Below are positions 8,974-18,294 of a stretch of 64,000 nt of DNA, one piece after another. The notes under the pieces were generated by a model. It saw only the letters and a list, made by a program, of their open reading frames with translations. It ran no database searches and was not told the DNA's origin. A program made the position numbers and the translations under genes. Source of the stretch: Xanthomarina spongicola (GTDB lineage Bacteria; Bacteroidota; Bacteroidia; Flavobacteriales; Flavobacteriaceae); NCBI RefSeq assembly GCF_003148645.1, contig NZ_QGGP01000001.1, forward strand, positions 558,001-622,000, written 5' to 3'. Each line of letters starts with the position of its first letter. The first letter of the stretch is position 1.

Positions 8974-10149
8974 TTATTCAACGGTCCAAGATGCTCCCCA
9001 AGTTGCATAATCTGTTCCAGTTCCATTTCCTTCCCCTGAAATAAAATCAACTTCAGTAAAAGTTTCACCAGTATCGTTTTTCATATTTAAAACAACATCT
9101 GTAAAAGTGACATCGGTAACGCTTAAATCACCACTTAATACACCAGCTCCAGTTGGGTTATCTCCAGCATCACCATCTAAATCAAAACCTTCTTCAAAAC
9201 CTTGTATTAGAACATTATTAAAAACACCTTGAGTACCAGCTCTTAATCTAATAGCTTCGTTTCCAGTTGAAGAACCTAGTCCTATAATAGTTAGGTTAGT
9301 AACAGTTGGTTTTGAGAAGAATCCTGCAGCATTACTAAAATCTGTATTGTAACCATCTGCTTCAATCCCTTTATCATGATCTGCTCCATGTTTAACATAA
9401 GCATTAGTAATAGTTCCTCTGTAACCTTCCGTCCAATCTATAGAATCATCTTGAGCATTAACAACAGAAATATAACTAGCATTAACAGTGCCACCAAAAA
9501 ACTCAATACCATCATCTTTACCTTCGAATGCTTGAATATATTCTACTACAGTTGCGTTTCCAACACCATAAAATGAAAACCCATTATTTTCTGATTGACC
9601 GTCTGCAGCTCCACCAGAATATTCCACACGAACATAACGAATAATACCTGAGTCGTCAGCTTCGTCAGTTCCACCAAATGGTAAACTAGCAATTTCTGAA
9701 GTAGAAGTAGAACTTCCAGTAACAGAATTTATTGGCGCTTTACCTAATAGGATTAGTCCTCCCCAATCTCCAGCTGAAGGAGCAGAAGCATCTGAAGTGA
9801 ATACAATTGGTTTATCGGCAGTTCCATTGGCAATAATTTTAGCACCTTGAGAAATTGCTACATAAACATTTGCGCCAGAAGCTAAAGCTGTAATAGTCAT
9901 TCCTGCAGGAATTTCTAAAGTCGTTCCACTAGCCATAATTAATGAACCATTCACTTTATACGTATTGTTAGCATCTAGAATTAAATCTTGAGTGTAAGTA
10001 CCAGAAAGGAAAATAGTTTCTGGATCTGTAGTTCCACCACCATTATAATTTACACTATTGTCTGTAATGTAAATGTCTGATGTGTCGTCTGATGAACAAG
10101 AGAAAAGCATACTTATTATTGCTATTCCTAAAATTAAGTTGTTTTTCAT
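8974..10149 (-). CDS. Surface-type lipoprotein with right-handed beta-helix fold
   Basis: A 391-aa lipoprotein. The lipobox ISMLFSC is followed by SSDD, an acidic/serine stretch like the Bacteroidota lipoprotein export signal that sends lipoproteins to the cell surface. The body is rich in G, N, D, T and V in short strands (for example GGTVNASYISVVNAQDDS), as in parallel beta-helix or pectate-lyase-like repeats. No catalytic motif stands out. It is 43 nt downstream of the TonB-dependent receptor and surely cotranscribed with it, so it probably works as the surface partner of that receptor, the place SusD occupies in other systems. The ligand is unknown; the regulatory context suggests a phosphorus source. 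Confidence 0.75.
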   Translation of the reverse strand: MKNNLILGIAIISMLFSCSSDDTSDIYITDNSVNYNGGGTTDPETIFLSGTYTQDLILDANNTYKVNGSLIMASGTTLEIPAGMTITALASGANVYVAISQGAKIIANGTADKPIVFTSDASAPSAGDWGGLILLGKAPINSVTGSSTSTSEIASLPFGGTDEADDSGIIRYVRVEYSGGAADGQSENNGFSFYGVGNATVVEYIQAFEGKDDGIEFFGGTVNASYISVVNAQDDSIDWTEGYRGTITNAYVKHGADHDKGIEADGYNTDFSNAAGFFSKPTVTNLTIIGLGSSTGNEAIRLRAGTQGVFNNVLIQGFEEGFDLDGDAGDNPTGAGVLSGDLSVTDVTFTDVVLNMKNDTGETFTEVDFISGEGNGTGTDYATWGASWTVE

Positions 10150-10192
10150 TTTTTCTAATTTGATTTAATTTTTATTAGTTTATTAATTGTGT

Positions 10193-13006
10193 TTAAAATT
10201 TATATTTAAGTTGTAATCCTAAATCCATACCTCTTTTATAATCTGTTACTCCTTTGCCATTTGCAGAGTTTACAGCAATATCTCCTAAAGAGGTTTCTCT
10301 AAAATATTCGATGGTTGGGTTTAGTAAGTTTTTAATGCTAAAATTTATTTCCAGATTTTCACCAAAACTATTCTTCCAGATAAAGTCTAAAGTTGGAACG
10401 CCTTTTTCTATAACATTGCCTAATTGTCCAGAACCTAAAGCGTCTATTCTGTCAGAAAAATAAGAGAACACTAAATTGGCAACAGGTTTATAATTCCCAA
10501 AAGTTGGAGAATAGTTTATATCAGCATTTAATATTAGTGGTGATGCGCCTTGGAGCTCGTCTTCAGATTTTTCGAAACTTACATCATAATATTCACCATC
10601 AATTGAGCTATATAAGTCTTGCTCTGTTTTCATATAAGTTGCATTGAATCCTAAAGAAAGTTTAGGTTCATCATTTGTGTCTGTGAGGATGTTTTTTCTT
10701 ATTTCTACTTCAACTCCATAAACATTTGCTTTATCTCCAGTTCTAAAATAGCGTTGCGTTCCTGTAGCATCTGCACCAACAACTAAGTTTACAGGGTCTT
10801 TTATTTCTTTAGTAAAAAGAGCCACAGAAACAATTTCACTTTTAGTATAGAACCATTCGTATTTTAAATCGATGTTTAAAATTTTAGAATAGCCTTTGTC
10901 AAGTAAATCTGGGTTTCCACCTATTCGAGTTGAGATATCTTCGTATACAAAAGGAGCAACTTCTTTAAATTCTGGAATTGAAACGGTTTGACTTGCAGAG
11001 AAACGAAGGTTTTGATCATCGTTTAAAGCATATTTAATATTTAAACTTGGTAGGTAGAAATTCTCATAAGAGCTTATGGTATTTTTGCCTTGATTTCCTA
11101 AGTTAATAACATCGAAAGCAATGTCTTGTTGAAAGGATTCCAGTCTTATTCCTGGAACAAATAACCATTTTTCTCCAGCTTTTATTTCAGCATCAACATA
11201 TCCAGCAAATATATCTAGTTTACCTTCATAGGTGTTTTCTGGTAAACCTGGTCTATTTGTATTTGATTGAGATGGTAGTGCATTTATTACTTTTATCTCG
11301 TAAACTCCATCATCTCCATTATTTAGATTTAAATTATCTATAGTAAAGATAGAATTGAAATTATTTACATCTGTAATTTGGTATCCCGAATCTACTATAT
11401 CATAACCATAACGAATATTTTCAAAGTCTCTCTTTTTGCTTCTTCCATTAAAACCAAAATTTAGTTTTAAATAATCGTTTGCATTGTAAGCAAGATTTAT
11501 TCTACCATTGTATTCATCATCTTCAATATCCTGAAAATAGCGTTGGTTGTCGTAATTAACATTACTATAAAATACTGGGTTTGTATCTATATCATTATCT
11601 AATGCAAATTGATAATTTTCAATACTAATTCGCTTTCTGTCTGGTTGTTTAGAAAACACATAGTTATATCCAAATCCCCAATCAACGTCAATCTTTCCTG
11701 ATGTATGCTTACCTAATAATTGGTTGACATACATTTGTGTTTGATCGAATTGCACATTCATTTGATAAAAGCCTTCATCTGTATTTGCTATAGCATCTCT
11801 ATTTCTACCATTTCCATCGATTCCAAAATAACCAACAACATCTGACGAGTTATTTATGAATAAGAAATTGTATTTGATTGAATTATCACTATCAATACGA
11901 TAATTTACATCAGCCATTGCTGTAGTAGTCGTATCATATTCATATTCTTCAGCATTATTATCAAAAGCCTTTTTTTCAGTTAATGTATAATCTACAGCAG
12001 AACCTTTTCTGTATTCATAATTATTATCAAATGAAGCTGTTGCAAATACGCTTAATTTAGAACCATTACTAAAGGTGAAAGATTTCCCAGCAGAAGCTCC
12101 ATATCCAAAATTAATTGGAGTGCCAACACTTACTGGATCTACACCATGTGATAAAATAATAGCGAACGGATTATGGTCGTATCTACCATAGTACCCAAAG
12201 TATCCTGTCCCTTCACTTCTAACAAAATTTTTATCGATGGCATTCGTATTAAAACCAGTTGAGGTAAAAGCATCAAAGAACCAATTACCTGTAAAGTCCT
12301 TAGAGTTAATGTTTACATTTCCAGCTGAAAAATCGCCATAGTATTTTGCAGAATATGCTTTACTTATAGAAACATTTTCTATAATATCTGAAGAGAATAA
12401 ATTTAAATCGATATTCTTTTTATTGACATCGTTTGAAGGAAGCGAAAGTCCATTCATGGTTGTATTTAAATATCTATCTCCTAAACCACGAACATAAACA
12501 TTGCTTGAGCCTTCTTGTTTAGAAACTCCAGAAATTTTTGCAACTGCTCCAGCCGCATCACTAACTCCTTTTCTAGATAACTCTTCGGCTCCAATACTTT
12601 GTTTTATTTCAACTGCTTTTTTTTGTTCCAGGAGTAATGCTGTTTCGCTTTCTCTTTTTGTAGTGGTAGATATTACAATTTCATCTAATGTAGCTGAACT
12701 AGCTTTCATAGAAACATTTACCTCAGTGTCTTTATTTGCAAGAATTTCAACTTCAATTTCTTGCGTTTCATAACCAACAAAGCTAAAGATTACTGTATGT
12801 ATTCCGGCTTCAATATTATTAATTTTATAAAGGCCATCGAAATCTGAAGTAGTTCCTTTTATAGTCCCTTTAATTAATATGTTTGCAAAAACTAAAGGTT
12901 CGTTATTTGCATCTAAATCTGTTAGTTTACCTAATATAGAACCTGTGTTTTGTGCATAAGAAGTTAAAGATGCCATTAGGATAAAAAAGAGAAAAATATG
13001 TTTCAT
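10193..13006 (-). CDS. TonB-dependent outer-membrane receptor with carboxypeptidase-like N-domain
   Basis: A signal peptide (MKHIFLFFILM to SYAQ) is followed by a carboxypeptidase-regulatory-like beta-sandwich (about 22-108), a plug domain (about 125-230, with IKQSIGAEELSRKG and VYVRGLGDRYLNTTMNG) and a 22-strand barrel ending in LQLKYKF. The ATG at 13006 is preferred to that at 13030: it removes a poor N-terminal extension, and the predicted transcript start near 13036 would leave the longer form almost leaderless. The receptor should import a large or scarce ligand using ExbB/ExbD energy. Its promoter carries the longest Pho-like array in the window, so a phosphorus-containing ligand is a reasonable inference. 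Confidence 0.9.
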   Translation of the reverse strand: MKHIFLFFILMASLTSYAQNTGSILGKLTDLDANNEPLVFANILIKGTIKGTTSDFDGLYKINNIEAGIHTVIFSFVGYETQEIEVEILANKDTEVNVSMKASSATLDEIVISTTTKRESETALLLEQKKAVEIKQSIGAEELSRKGVSDAAGAVAKISGVSKQEGSSNVYVRGLGDRYLNTTMNGLSLPSNDVNKKNIDLNLFSSDIIENVSISKAYSAKYYGDFSAGNVNINSKDFTGNWFFDAFTSTGFNTNAIDKNFVRSEGTGYFGYYGRYDHNPFAIILSHGVDPVSVGTPINFGYGASAGKSFTFSNGSKLSVFATASFDNNYEYRKGSAVDYTLTEKKAFDNNAEEYEYDTTTTAMADVNYRIDSDNSIKYNFLFINNSSDVVGYFGIDGNGRNRDAIANTDEGFYQMNVQFDQTQMYVNQLLGKHTSGKIDVDWGFGYNYVFSKQPDRKRISIENYQFALDNDIDTNPVFYSNVNYDNQRYFQDIEDDEYNGRINLAYNANDYLKLNFGFNGRSKKRDFENIRYGYDIVDSGYQITDVNNFNSIFTIDNLNLNNGDDGVYEIKVINALPSQSNTNRPGLPENTYEGKLDIFAGYVDAEIKAGEKWLFVPGIRLESFQQDIAFDVINLGNQGKNTISSYENFYLPSLNIKYALNDDQNLRFSASQTVSIPEFKEVAPFVYEDISTRIGGNPDLLDKGYSKILNIDLKYEWFYTKSEIVSVALFTKEIKDPVNLVVGADATGTQRYFRTGDKANVYGVEVEIRKNILTDTNDEPKLSLGFNATYMKTEQDLYSSIDGEYYDVSFEKSEDELQGASPLILNADINYSPTFGNYKPVANLVFSYFSDRIDALGSGQLGNVIEKGVPTLDFIWKNSFGENLEINFSIKNLLNPTIEYFRETSLGDIAVNSANGKGVTDYKRGMDLGLQLKYKF

Positions 13007-13040
13007 TATTTGTTTTAGTTCTTTAGTCATTTTCTATTGG

Positions 13041-13118
13041 CAAAGAAACTACAACAATGTAAAGCGTCTGTTAATGCTAGATTAAACCTTCGTAATAAAA
13101 CTGTTACTTAAATGTTAA
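13041..13118 (-). promoter_or_regulatory. Six-unit Pho-box-like array at the TonB receptor promoter
   Basis: On the minus strand six hexamers lie exactly in phase with 5-nt spacers: TTAACA (13118), GTAACA (13107), ATTACG (13096), TTAATC (13085), TTAACA (13074) and TTTACA (13063-13058). Then come 13 nt and TTTG (13044-13041). Four of the six are close to TTAACA. Confidence 0.65.
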
Positions 13119-13250
13119 GCGGGTAACATGATGTTTTGGTTTTGGAAATGATTTCTTAACATAGACTCAAAATAATTTGTTTATATCTGCTCCTGAAAAA
13201 AGAAATTTTAAAAGATGAAAAATGTATCTTGCATCAACAAAATTAGTACT

Positions 13251-14594
13251 ATGAATTGGGAACAATTACTCTCATTAAAGCGTTATGGAGATACAAATAA
13301 ACGCTTAAGAAAAGAACAAGACGAGACAAGACTAGGATTTGAGGTTGATTATGATCGTGTTATATTTTCATCAGAATTTAGAAGCCTTCAAGACAAGACA
13401 CAAGTCATTCCTTTGTCGCAAACAGATTTTGTTCATACTAGATTAACACATAGTTTAGAGGTAAGTGTTGTAGGCAGAACATTAGGGAGAAAAGTTGGAG
13501 CAAAGCTAATCGAGAAACATCCTCATTTACAAACCATTCATGGATATCAAGCAAACGATTTTGGAGCTATAGTTGCAGCAGCTGCTTTAGCGCATGATAT
13601 TGGAAATCCACCTTTTGGGCATTCAGGTGAAAAAGCTATCGGAGAGTTTTTTAAATCTGGAAATGGAGAAAAGTTCAAGAACCAATTAACAGAAAAAGAA
13701 TATCAAGATTTATGCGATTTTGAAGGAAATGCCAATGGCTTTAAAATAGCCACAGAAAGTAGAATTGGAAGAGAAGGAGGTTTGCGTTTAAGTTATGCTA
13801 CTCTTGGTGCATTTATGAAATATCCCAAAGAGTCTTTGCCCAAAAAACCAAGCAATCATATTGCAGATAAAAAATATGGATTCTTTCAAAGCGAAAAAGA
13901 ATTATTTATAGATGTCGCTATGGAACTTGGATTACTAAAACGAGGAAATACAAACGATATCAGTTTTTCAAGACATCCATTAGCATTTCTGGTAGAAGCT
14001 GCAGACGATATATGTTATACTATAATTGATTTTGAAGACGGAATAAATTTAGGGCTTATCCAAGAAGAATATGCTTTAGAATACCTAATTAATTTAGTTA
14101 GAAACTCAATAAACACTTCAAAATATAACCAACTTTCTACCACACAAGATCGAGTAAGTTATTTAAGAGCATTGGCAATAAATACACTAATTAATGAAGC
14201 TGTTGAAGTGTTTTTAAATAATGAAGAAGAGATTTTAAAAGACAGGTTTACATGTGCATTATTAGATAAAAGTAAATACGATGCTCAAATAAATGATATA
14301 ATTAAATTGAGCGTTAAAAATGTATATCAATCCAAAGAAGTTATAGATAAAGAAATAGTAGGATTCGAAGTTATTAGCACCTTATTAGAAAAATATACCT
14401 CAGCCATAATTAATAATTCCAATCAAAAAGCGTCTAATTATGATAAACTTATATTAAAAAGCATCCCAGAATTAGACTTTATTGAAACAAATAGTATTTA
14501 TAACAAATTGCTTAAAGTATGTAATTATATATCGTTATTATCAGATAGTAGAGCCATTTTAAAATATAAAATGATAAAAGGCATTGCTTTTTAA
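13251..14594 (+). CDS. dgt: Deoxyguanosinetriphosphate triphosphohydrolase-like protein
   Basis: HD-domain phosphohydrolase of the dGTPase family, which splits dNTPs into deoxynucleosides and triphosphate. The HD motif is in AAALAHDIGNPPFGHSG, with upstream HTRLTHSLEVS and downstream EAADDICYTIIDFEDG, all diagnostic. The ATG at 13251 (MNWEQLLSLKRYGD) is chosen over 13215 because it gives the usual family N-terminus; the 12 extra residues look unrelated. The product is 447 aa, of normal length for the Bacteroidota form. It is divergent from the TonB receptor gene, and the Pho-like array at 13058-13118 lies in the shared intergenic region, but no plus-strand promoter match is clear. Confidence 0.93.
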   Translation: MNWEQLLSLKRYGDTNKRLRKEQDETRLGFEVDYDRVIFSSEFRSLQDKTQVIPLSQTDFVHTRLTHSLEVSVVGRTLGRKVGAKLIEKHPHLQTIHGYQANDFGAIVAAAALAHDIGNPPFGHSGEKAIGEFFKSGNGEKFKNQLTEKEYQDLCDFEGNANGFKIATESRIGREGGLRLSYATLGAFMKYPKESLPKKPSNHIADKKYGFFQSEKELFIDVAMELGLLKRGNTNDISFSRHPLAFLVEAADDICYTIIDFEDGINLGLIQEEYALEYLINLVRNSINTSKYNQLSTTQDRVSYLRALAINTLINEAVEVFLNNEEEILKDRFTCALLDKSKYDAQINDIIKLSVKNVYQSKEVIDKEIVGFEVISTLLEKYTSAIINNSNQKASNYDKLILKSIPELDFIETNSIYNKLLKVCNYISLLSDSRAILKYKMIKGIAF

Positions 14595-14604
14595 AGCACT
14601 TTGT

Positions 14605-14640
14605 GCATTTTATCGAATAATTATGCTTTTTATCGAATAA
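14605..14640 (+). repeat. Two direct 16-bp repeats upstream of a small gene
   Basis: GCATTTTATCGAATAA (14605-14620) and GCTTTTTATCGAATAA (14625-14640) match at 15 of 16 positions with a 20-bp period. They end 6 nt before TATATTTA (14647-14654), a near-consensus -7 element. This looks like a tandem operator for the 43-aa gene. Confidence 0.5.
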
Positions 14641-14682
14641 AAAGCGTATATTTACAAGACCTAAATGCTAAATCTATCCAAA

Positions 14683-14814
14683 ATGAAAAAAAATCTACTT
14701 GGAGCAATCGTTATCATTTTTGTAACTTTTGCATGTTTGCTAGTTATGATTGAATTAAGTAACAAAGATACTTCAGAAGTTGAAACGCAACAATACTATA
14801 CTGACTCTGAATAA
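14683..14814 (+). CDS. 43-aa single-pass membrane peptide
   Basis: An ATG at 14683 opens 43 codons: two lysines, a hydrophobic segment (LLGAIVIIFVTFACLLVMIE, residues 5-24), then a hydrophilic acidic tail ending YYTDSE. The single membrane helix with short N-terminus predicts an inner-membrane microprotein, or possibly a lipoprotein through C18, though the lipobox TFAC is imperfect. A plausible -7 element (14647-14654) and two operator-like repeats precede it. No known family recognised. Confidence 0.55.
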   Translation: MKKNLLGAIVIIFVTFACLLVMIELSNKDTSEVETQQYYTDSE

Positions 14815-14997
14815 TAGCATATTATATTTTGACAGTCTTCTCTATATCGTAACCAATTTTTAGAGTTTATTTTCACCTTTATAATATGAAATATTTTAAG
14901 AAAGTGATTTATAGCTTTTTAAAGTGTTAAATTATTTGCTGGTATTTTGTAGTATATAATAATTGAGTTAATTTAGCTTTTCTAAAAAAAATAACAC

Positions 14998-17900
14998 ATG
15001 AAAAAAATTTCCCTATTAATTTTTAGCGTTTTAATTGCTGCATTAGCCATTTTTGTTTTTACGAAAAATGACGATGCATCTAAAAATGAAGATGCTTCAA
15101 ACAACAAAGTTGCTTTAGTTTCTGTTGAAGAATTGAAACAAAAACACAAAGAACACATAGATAATAATCCTTTTAAAGAAGCTTTATTATTATCTAAGAA
15201 AGAGAGAAAAGAACACAGGTTAACGCCTAACAAGTACAATGAAGAACAATGGATTCTAACTATGAATCCAGAATTAGGAAGACCAACACCTCATAAGGTA
15301 GCAGAACTTCAAAAAGAGTTATTAGAACAAAGAAGAATCGATTTAATAAACGGAAGAGTTCCTGGAGATGCTATGGATAATGGTTGGCTTGAAAGAGGAC
15401 CAAACAATGTTGGTGGAAGAACTAGAGCAGTGATGTTCGATCCTAATGACGCTACAGATAATACTGTTTTTGCAGGTGGTGTTAGTGGTGGTTTATGGAA
15501 AAACTCAAATATTTCAAGCGCTAGTAGTGTATGGACTAGAGTCAATATTCCAGAAAATTTAGCAGTATCAAGTATTACTTACGATCCAAATGATACAGAT
15601 ACCTTTTATTTAGGAACTGGAGAATCTTATGTTGGACATACAGATGGTTCTGTAAATGGAGATGGATTATGGAAATCTACAGATGGTGGAGACACATGGA
15701 CAAATGTTTTTGGTGGAAATACTGGTACTAGTTATTTTGTTTCAGCTTCTACAATAACGGTTAATTCACCTGCTGGAATTGCCGGAAATTATCAATCTTA
15801 TCCAACTACAAATTTTGGACCTGAAATTACATCTACAATAACGGCAGATTTTATTATGGCTAATGACCCTTCAGGTGTTCCTACTCAAGGATGTAATTCT
15901 TTTGGGCCAAGTGCAGCTGGAAAAATTGCTTTAATAAGAAGAGGAGATTGCCCATTTGTTGATAAAGTTAAGAATGCACAAAATGCTGGAGCAATAGGTG
16001 CTATTGTATTAAATAATGTGCCAGGAGAACCAGTACCAATGGGTGGAACAGATCCAACAATAACAATACCTTCTGTTATGATTAGTATGGCAGATGGTGA
16101 TATTTTAGAAGCTGCTTTAGCTTCTGGAACTGTAAATGGGTCTTTAAATCCTGCTTCTGGAGATTTTACTGCAATGGTAGTGCCAGGAGTTCAACAAATT
16201 AACGATGTTAAAGTAAGAAATAATGGTGGTAATTCAGAAATCTATGTAGCAGCTAGTGATGCTGTATATGGATCTTCTAATGCAGCAACAACTATTGGAG
16301 GGCTTACTTACGGTTTATACAAATCTGTAGATGGAGGGGCTAACTGGAGTGAAGTTAGTTTACCTTTAACAGCAGATGGACATAAATATGCTCCAAACGA
16401 TTTAGAAATAGGGCCAAACGGAAAAATTTGGATGTCTACTACTAATAGTAAACTATATGGAGATGGTGGAGGAACAATTTTTTCTTCTACAGATGGAAAT
16501 ACGTTTACTATAGCTTATGAAGTTGCTGGAGGAATAAGAACTCAAATTGCAGTTTCTTCAACTGTAGCAGATAAAGTTTATGTGTTAGCTGAAACAGCTT
16601 CTGGTGTAACAATCAAAAAAACAACAACGGCTTTTGTACCAACTTTTTTAGTGCAAACTAAAGCCTTACCAAATGATGCTGATACTGGAATTTCTGCATC
16701 AGATTTTACAAGAGGTCAAGCTTTTTTCGATTTATTGTTAGAAGTGGATCCTACAAATGATGAAGTTGTATACACTGGTGGAATTGACTTATTTAAATCT
16801 ACAAATGGAGCAACATCATGGAATCAATTTTCTCACTGGTATGGTGGTTTTGGTTTTCAAGAAGTACATGCCGATCAACATATACTAGCTTTTGGACATA
16901 CTAACCCAAATAAGATAGTTATTGGTAATGATGGAGGTGTATATTACTCTTCAAATGGAGGAACTACAACGCAATCTAGAAATACAGGTTATAATACGTC
17001 TCAATTTTATACTGTTGGTGTAGCACCAACTACAGCACTTTCAGGAGATTATTTTGCAGGTGGTTTACAAGATAATGGAACTCAATTGATGCGAAATGCG
17101 AATCCAAATGGCGTAGATGATGCTGAAGAGCCTTATGGAGGTGATGGAGCATATACCTTCTTTGATCAAGACGGAACTGATAGATATTTTATTAGAAATT
17201 ACGTTTATAATGCAGGTGTAAACTTAAGATTTTTAAATGCAGATGGATCTCTTGGAGCTAACGTTACTATTAGTTCAGGCGATAATAATGGAGCGTTTAT
17301 TAATCCACAAGCTTTAGATTCTAATTTAGATATTTTATATTCTAATTATCAGGCTGGTGCAGATCCAGGTATTAGAAGATATTCGGGTATTAAATCATCT
17401 GCAACTTTATCAGCAACAACTTTAGTAGATGCAGAATTAGTAACGAGTGTAACTGCTTTAACAGTATCTCCTCATACAACAAGTTCTTCTAAGTTACTTG
17501 TAGGTGACCGTTTAGGAAATATAATACTAATTGAGAATGCAAATACTGCAAGCCCAACTTGGACAGAATTAGCTAATAGATCAATTGTTGGAAGTGCCTC
17601 TGATGTTGAGTTTGGACAAACTGAAGATGATATTTTTGTAACCGTACACAACTACGGAGTTAATAATGTTTGGTACACTAGTGATGGTGGAGCAAACTGG
17701 GAAGCTAAAGATGGTGATTTACCAGATTTACCAGTAAAAGCTATTTTACAAAACCCATTAAATACTGAGCAAGTAATTATTGGTACAGAATTAGGTGTTT
17801 GGTTTACAGAAAACTTTTCTTCTGCTAGCCCAAATTGGAATCAGGCATATAATGGCATGAGTAATGTTAAAGTTTTAGACTTAGATCTTAGAAACGATAA

Positions 17901-18228
17901 TATGGTTTTTGCTGCTACACATGGTAGAGGTGTATTCTCTGGAATGTTTACTCCAGATTTCTTAAGTGTTGAAGAAAATACCTTAGCTTCAGATTTAACT
18001 TTATATCCAACGGTTTCTAATGGAGAAATAACTATTTCAGCTAAATCTAATTTAGGTGAAGTTAAATTAGCTATCTATAACCTAGCTGGTCAAATGATTT
18101 ACAATTCGGATTTAGAATTGAATTCAAATGGAAGACAACAATTATCTTTAGATTTAAGCTCAGGATTATATCTTGCTAGATTCTCAAAAGGTAATTTTAC
18201 TGAAACAAAGAAGTTTATTATTAAATAA
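14998..18228 (+). CDS. Secreted T9SS substrate with VPS10/BNR-like repeats and PA domain
   Basis: A 1076-aa exported protein. It has an N-terminal hydrophobic signal (residues 4-21), then WL...GPNNVGGRTRAVMFDP and repeated Asp-box/BNR segments (GLWKSTDGGDTWTNV, GLYKSVDGGANWSEV, NVWYTSDGGANWEAK), as in sortilin/VPS10-type beta-propellers. A protease-associated (PA) domain at about 260-390 contains GKIALIRRGDCPF. The last ~80 residues (from LTLYPTVSNGEITI to KKFIIK) are a T9SS type A sorting domain, so the protein is exported and probably surface-anchored or released. No catalytic residues are evident; in other members such proteins adhere to or assist degradation of polymers. The PA domain strongly resembles that of the M36 peptidase downstream. 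Confidence 0.85.
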   Translation: MKKISLLIFSVLIAALAIFVFTKNDDASKNEDASNNKVALVSVEELKQKHKEHIDNNPFKEALLLSKKERKEHRLTPNKYNEEQWILTMNPELGRPTPHKVAELQKELLEQRRIDLINGRVPGDAMDNGWLERGPNNVGGRTRAVMFDPNDATDNTVFAGGVSGGLWKNSNISSASSVWTRVNIPENLAVSSITYDPNDTDTFYLGTGESYVGHTDGSVNGDGLWKSTDGGDTWTNVFGGNTGTSYFVSASTITVNSPAGIAGNYQSYPTTNFGPEITSTITADFIMANDPSGVPTQGCNSFGPSAAGKIALIRRGDCPFVDKVKNAQNAGAIGAIVLNNVPGEPVPMGGTDPTITIPSVMISMADGDILEAALASGTVNGSLNPASGDFTAMVVPGVQQINDVKVRNNGGNSEIYVAASDAVYGSSNAATTIGGLTYGLYKSVDGGANWSEVSLPLTADGHKYAPNDLEIGPNGKIWMSTTNSKLYGDGGGTIFSSTDGNTFTIAYEVAGGIRTQIAVSSTVADKVYVLAETASGVTIKKTTTAFVPTFLVQTKALPNDADTGISASDFTRGQAFFDLLLEVDPTNDEVVYTGGIDLFKSTNGATSWNQFSHWYGGFGFQEVHADQHILAFGHTNPNKIVIGNDGGVYYSSNGGTTTQSRNTGYNTSQFYTVGVAPTTALSGDYFAGGLQDNGTQLMRNANPNGVDDAEEPYGGDGAYTFFDQDGTDRYFIRNYVYNAGVNLRFLNADGSLGANVTISSGDNNGAFINPQALDSNLDILYSNYQAGADPGIRRYSGIKSSATLSATTLVDAELVTSVTALTVSPHTTSSSKLLVGDRLGNIILIENANTASPTWTELANRSIVGSASDVEFGQTEDDIFVTVHNYGVNNVWYTSDGGANWEAKDGDLPDLPVKAILQNPLNTEQVIIGTELGVWFTENFSSASPNWNQAYNGMSNVKVLDLDLRNDNMVFAATHGRGVFSGMFTPDFLSVEENTLASDLTLYPTVSNGEITISAKSNLGEVKLAIYNLAGQMIYNSDLELNSNGRQQLSLDLSSGLYLARFSKGNFTETKKFIIK

Positions 18229-18247
18229 GCTTTATATTATTATATAG

Positions 18248-18277
18248 AAAGAGGCGATATATTCGCCTCTTTTTTTT
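18248..18277. terminator. Bidirectional terminator
   Basis: A stem of 10 bp (18248-18257 with 18263-18272) with GC core GAGGCGA/TCGCCTC and a T-run lies between convergent genes. Confidence 0.9.
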
Positions 18278-18294
18278 GCTTTAAATTGAATATT

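Noticed and set aside
13215-13250. Longer N-terminus for dgt
   Set aside because: The extra residues do not fit the family start MNWEQLL at 13251.
14594-14610. GCAC/GTGC hairpin after dgt as a terminator
   Set aside because: The stem is only 4 bp and no proper T-run follows.
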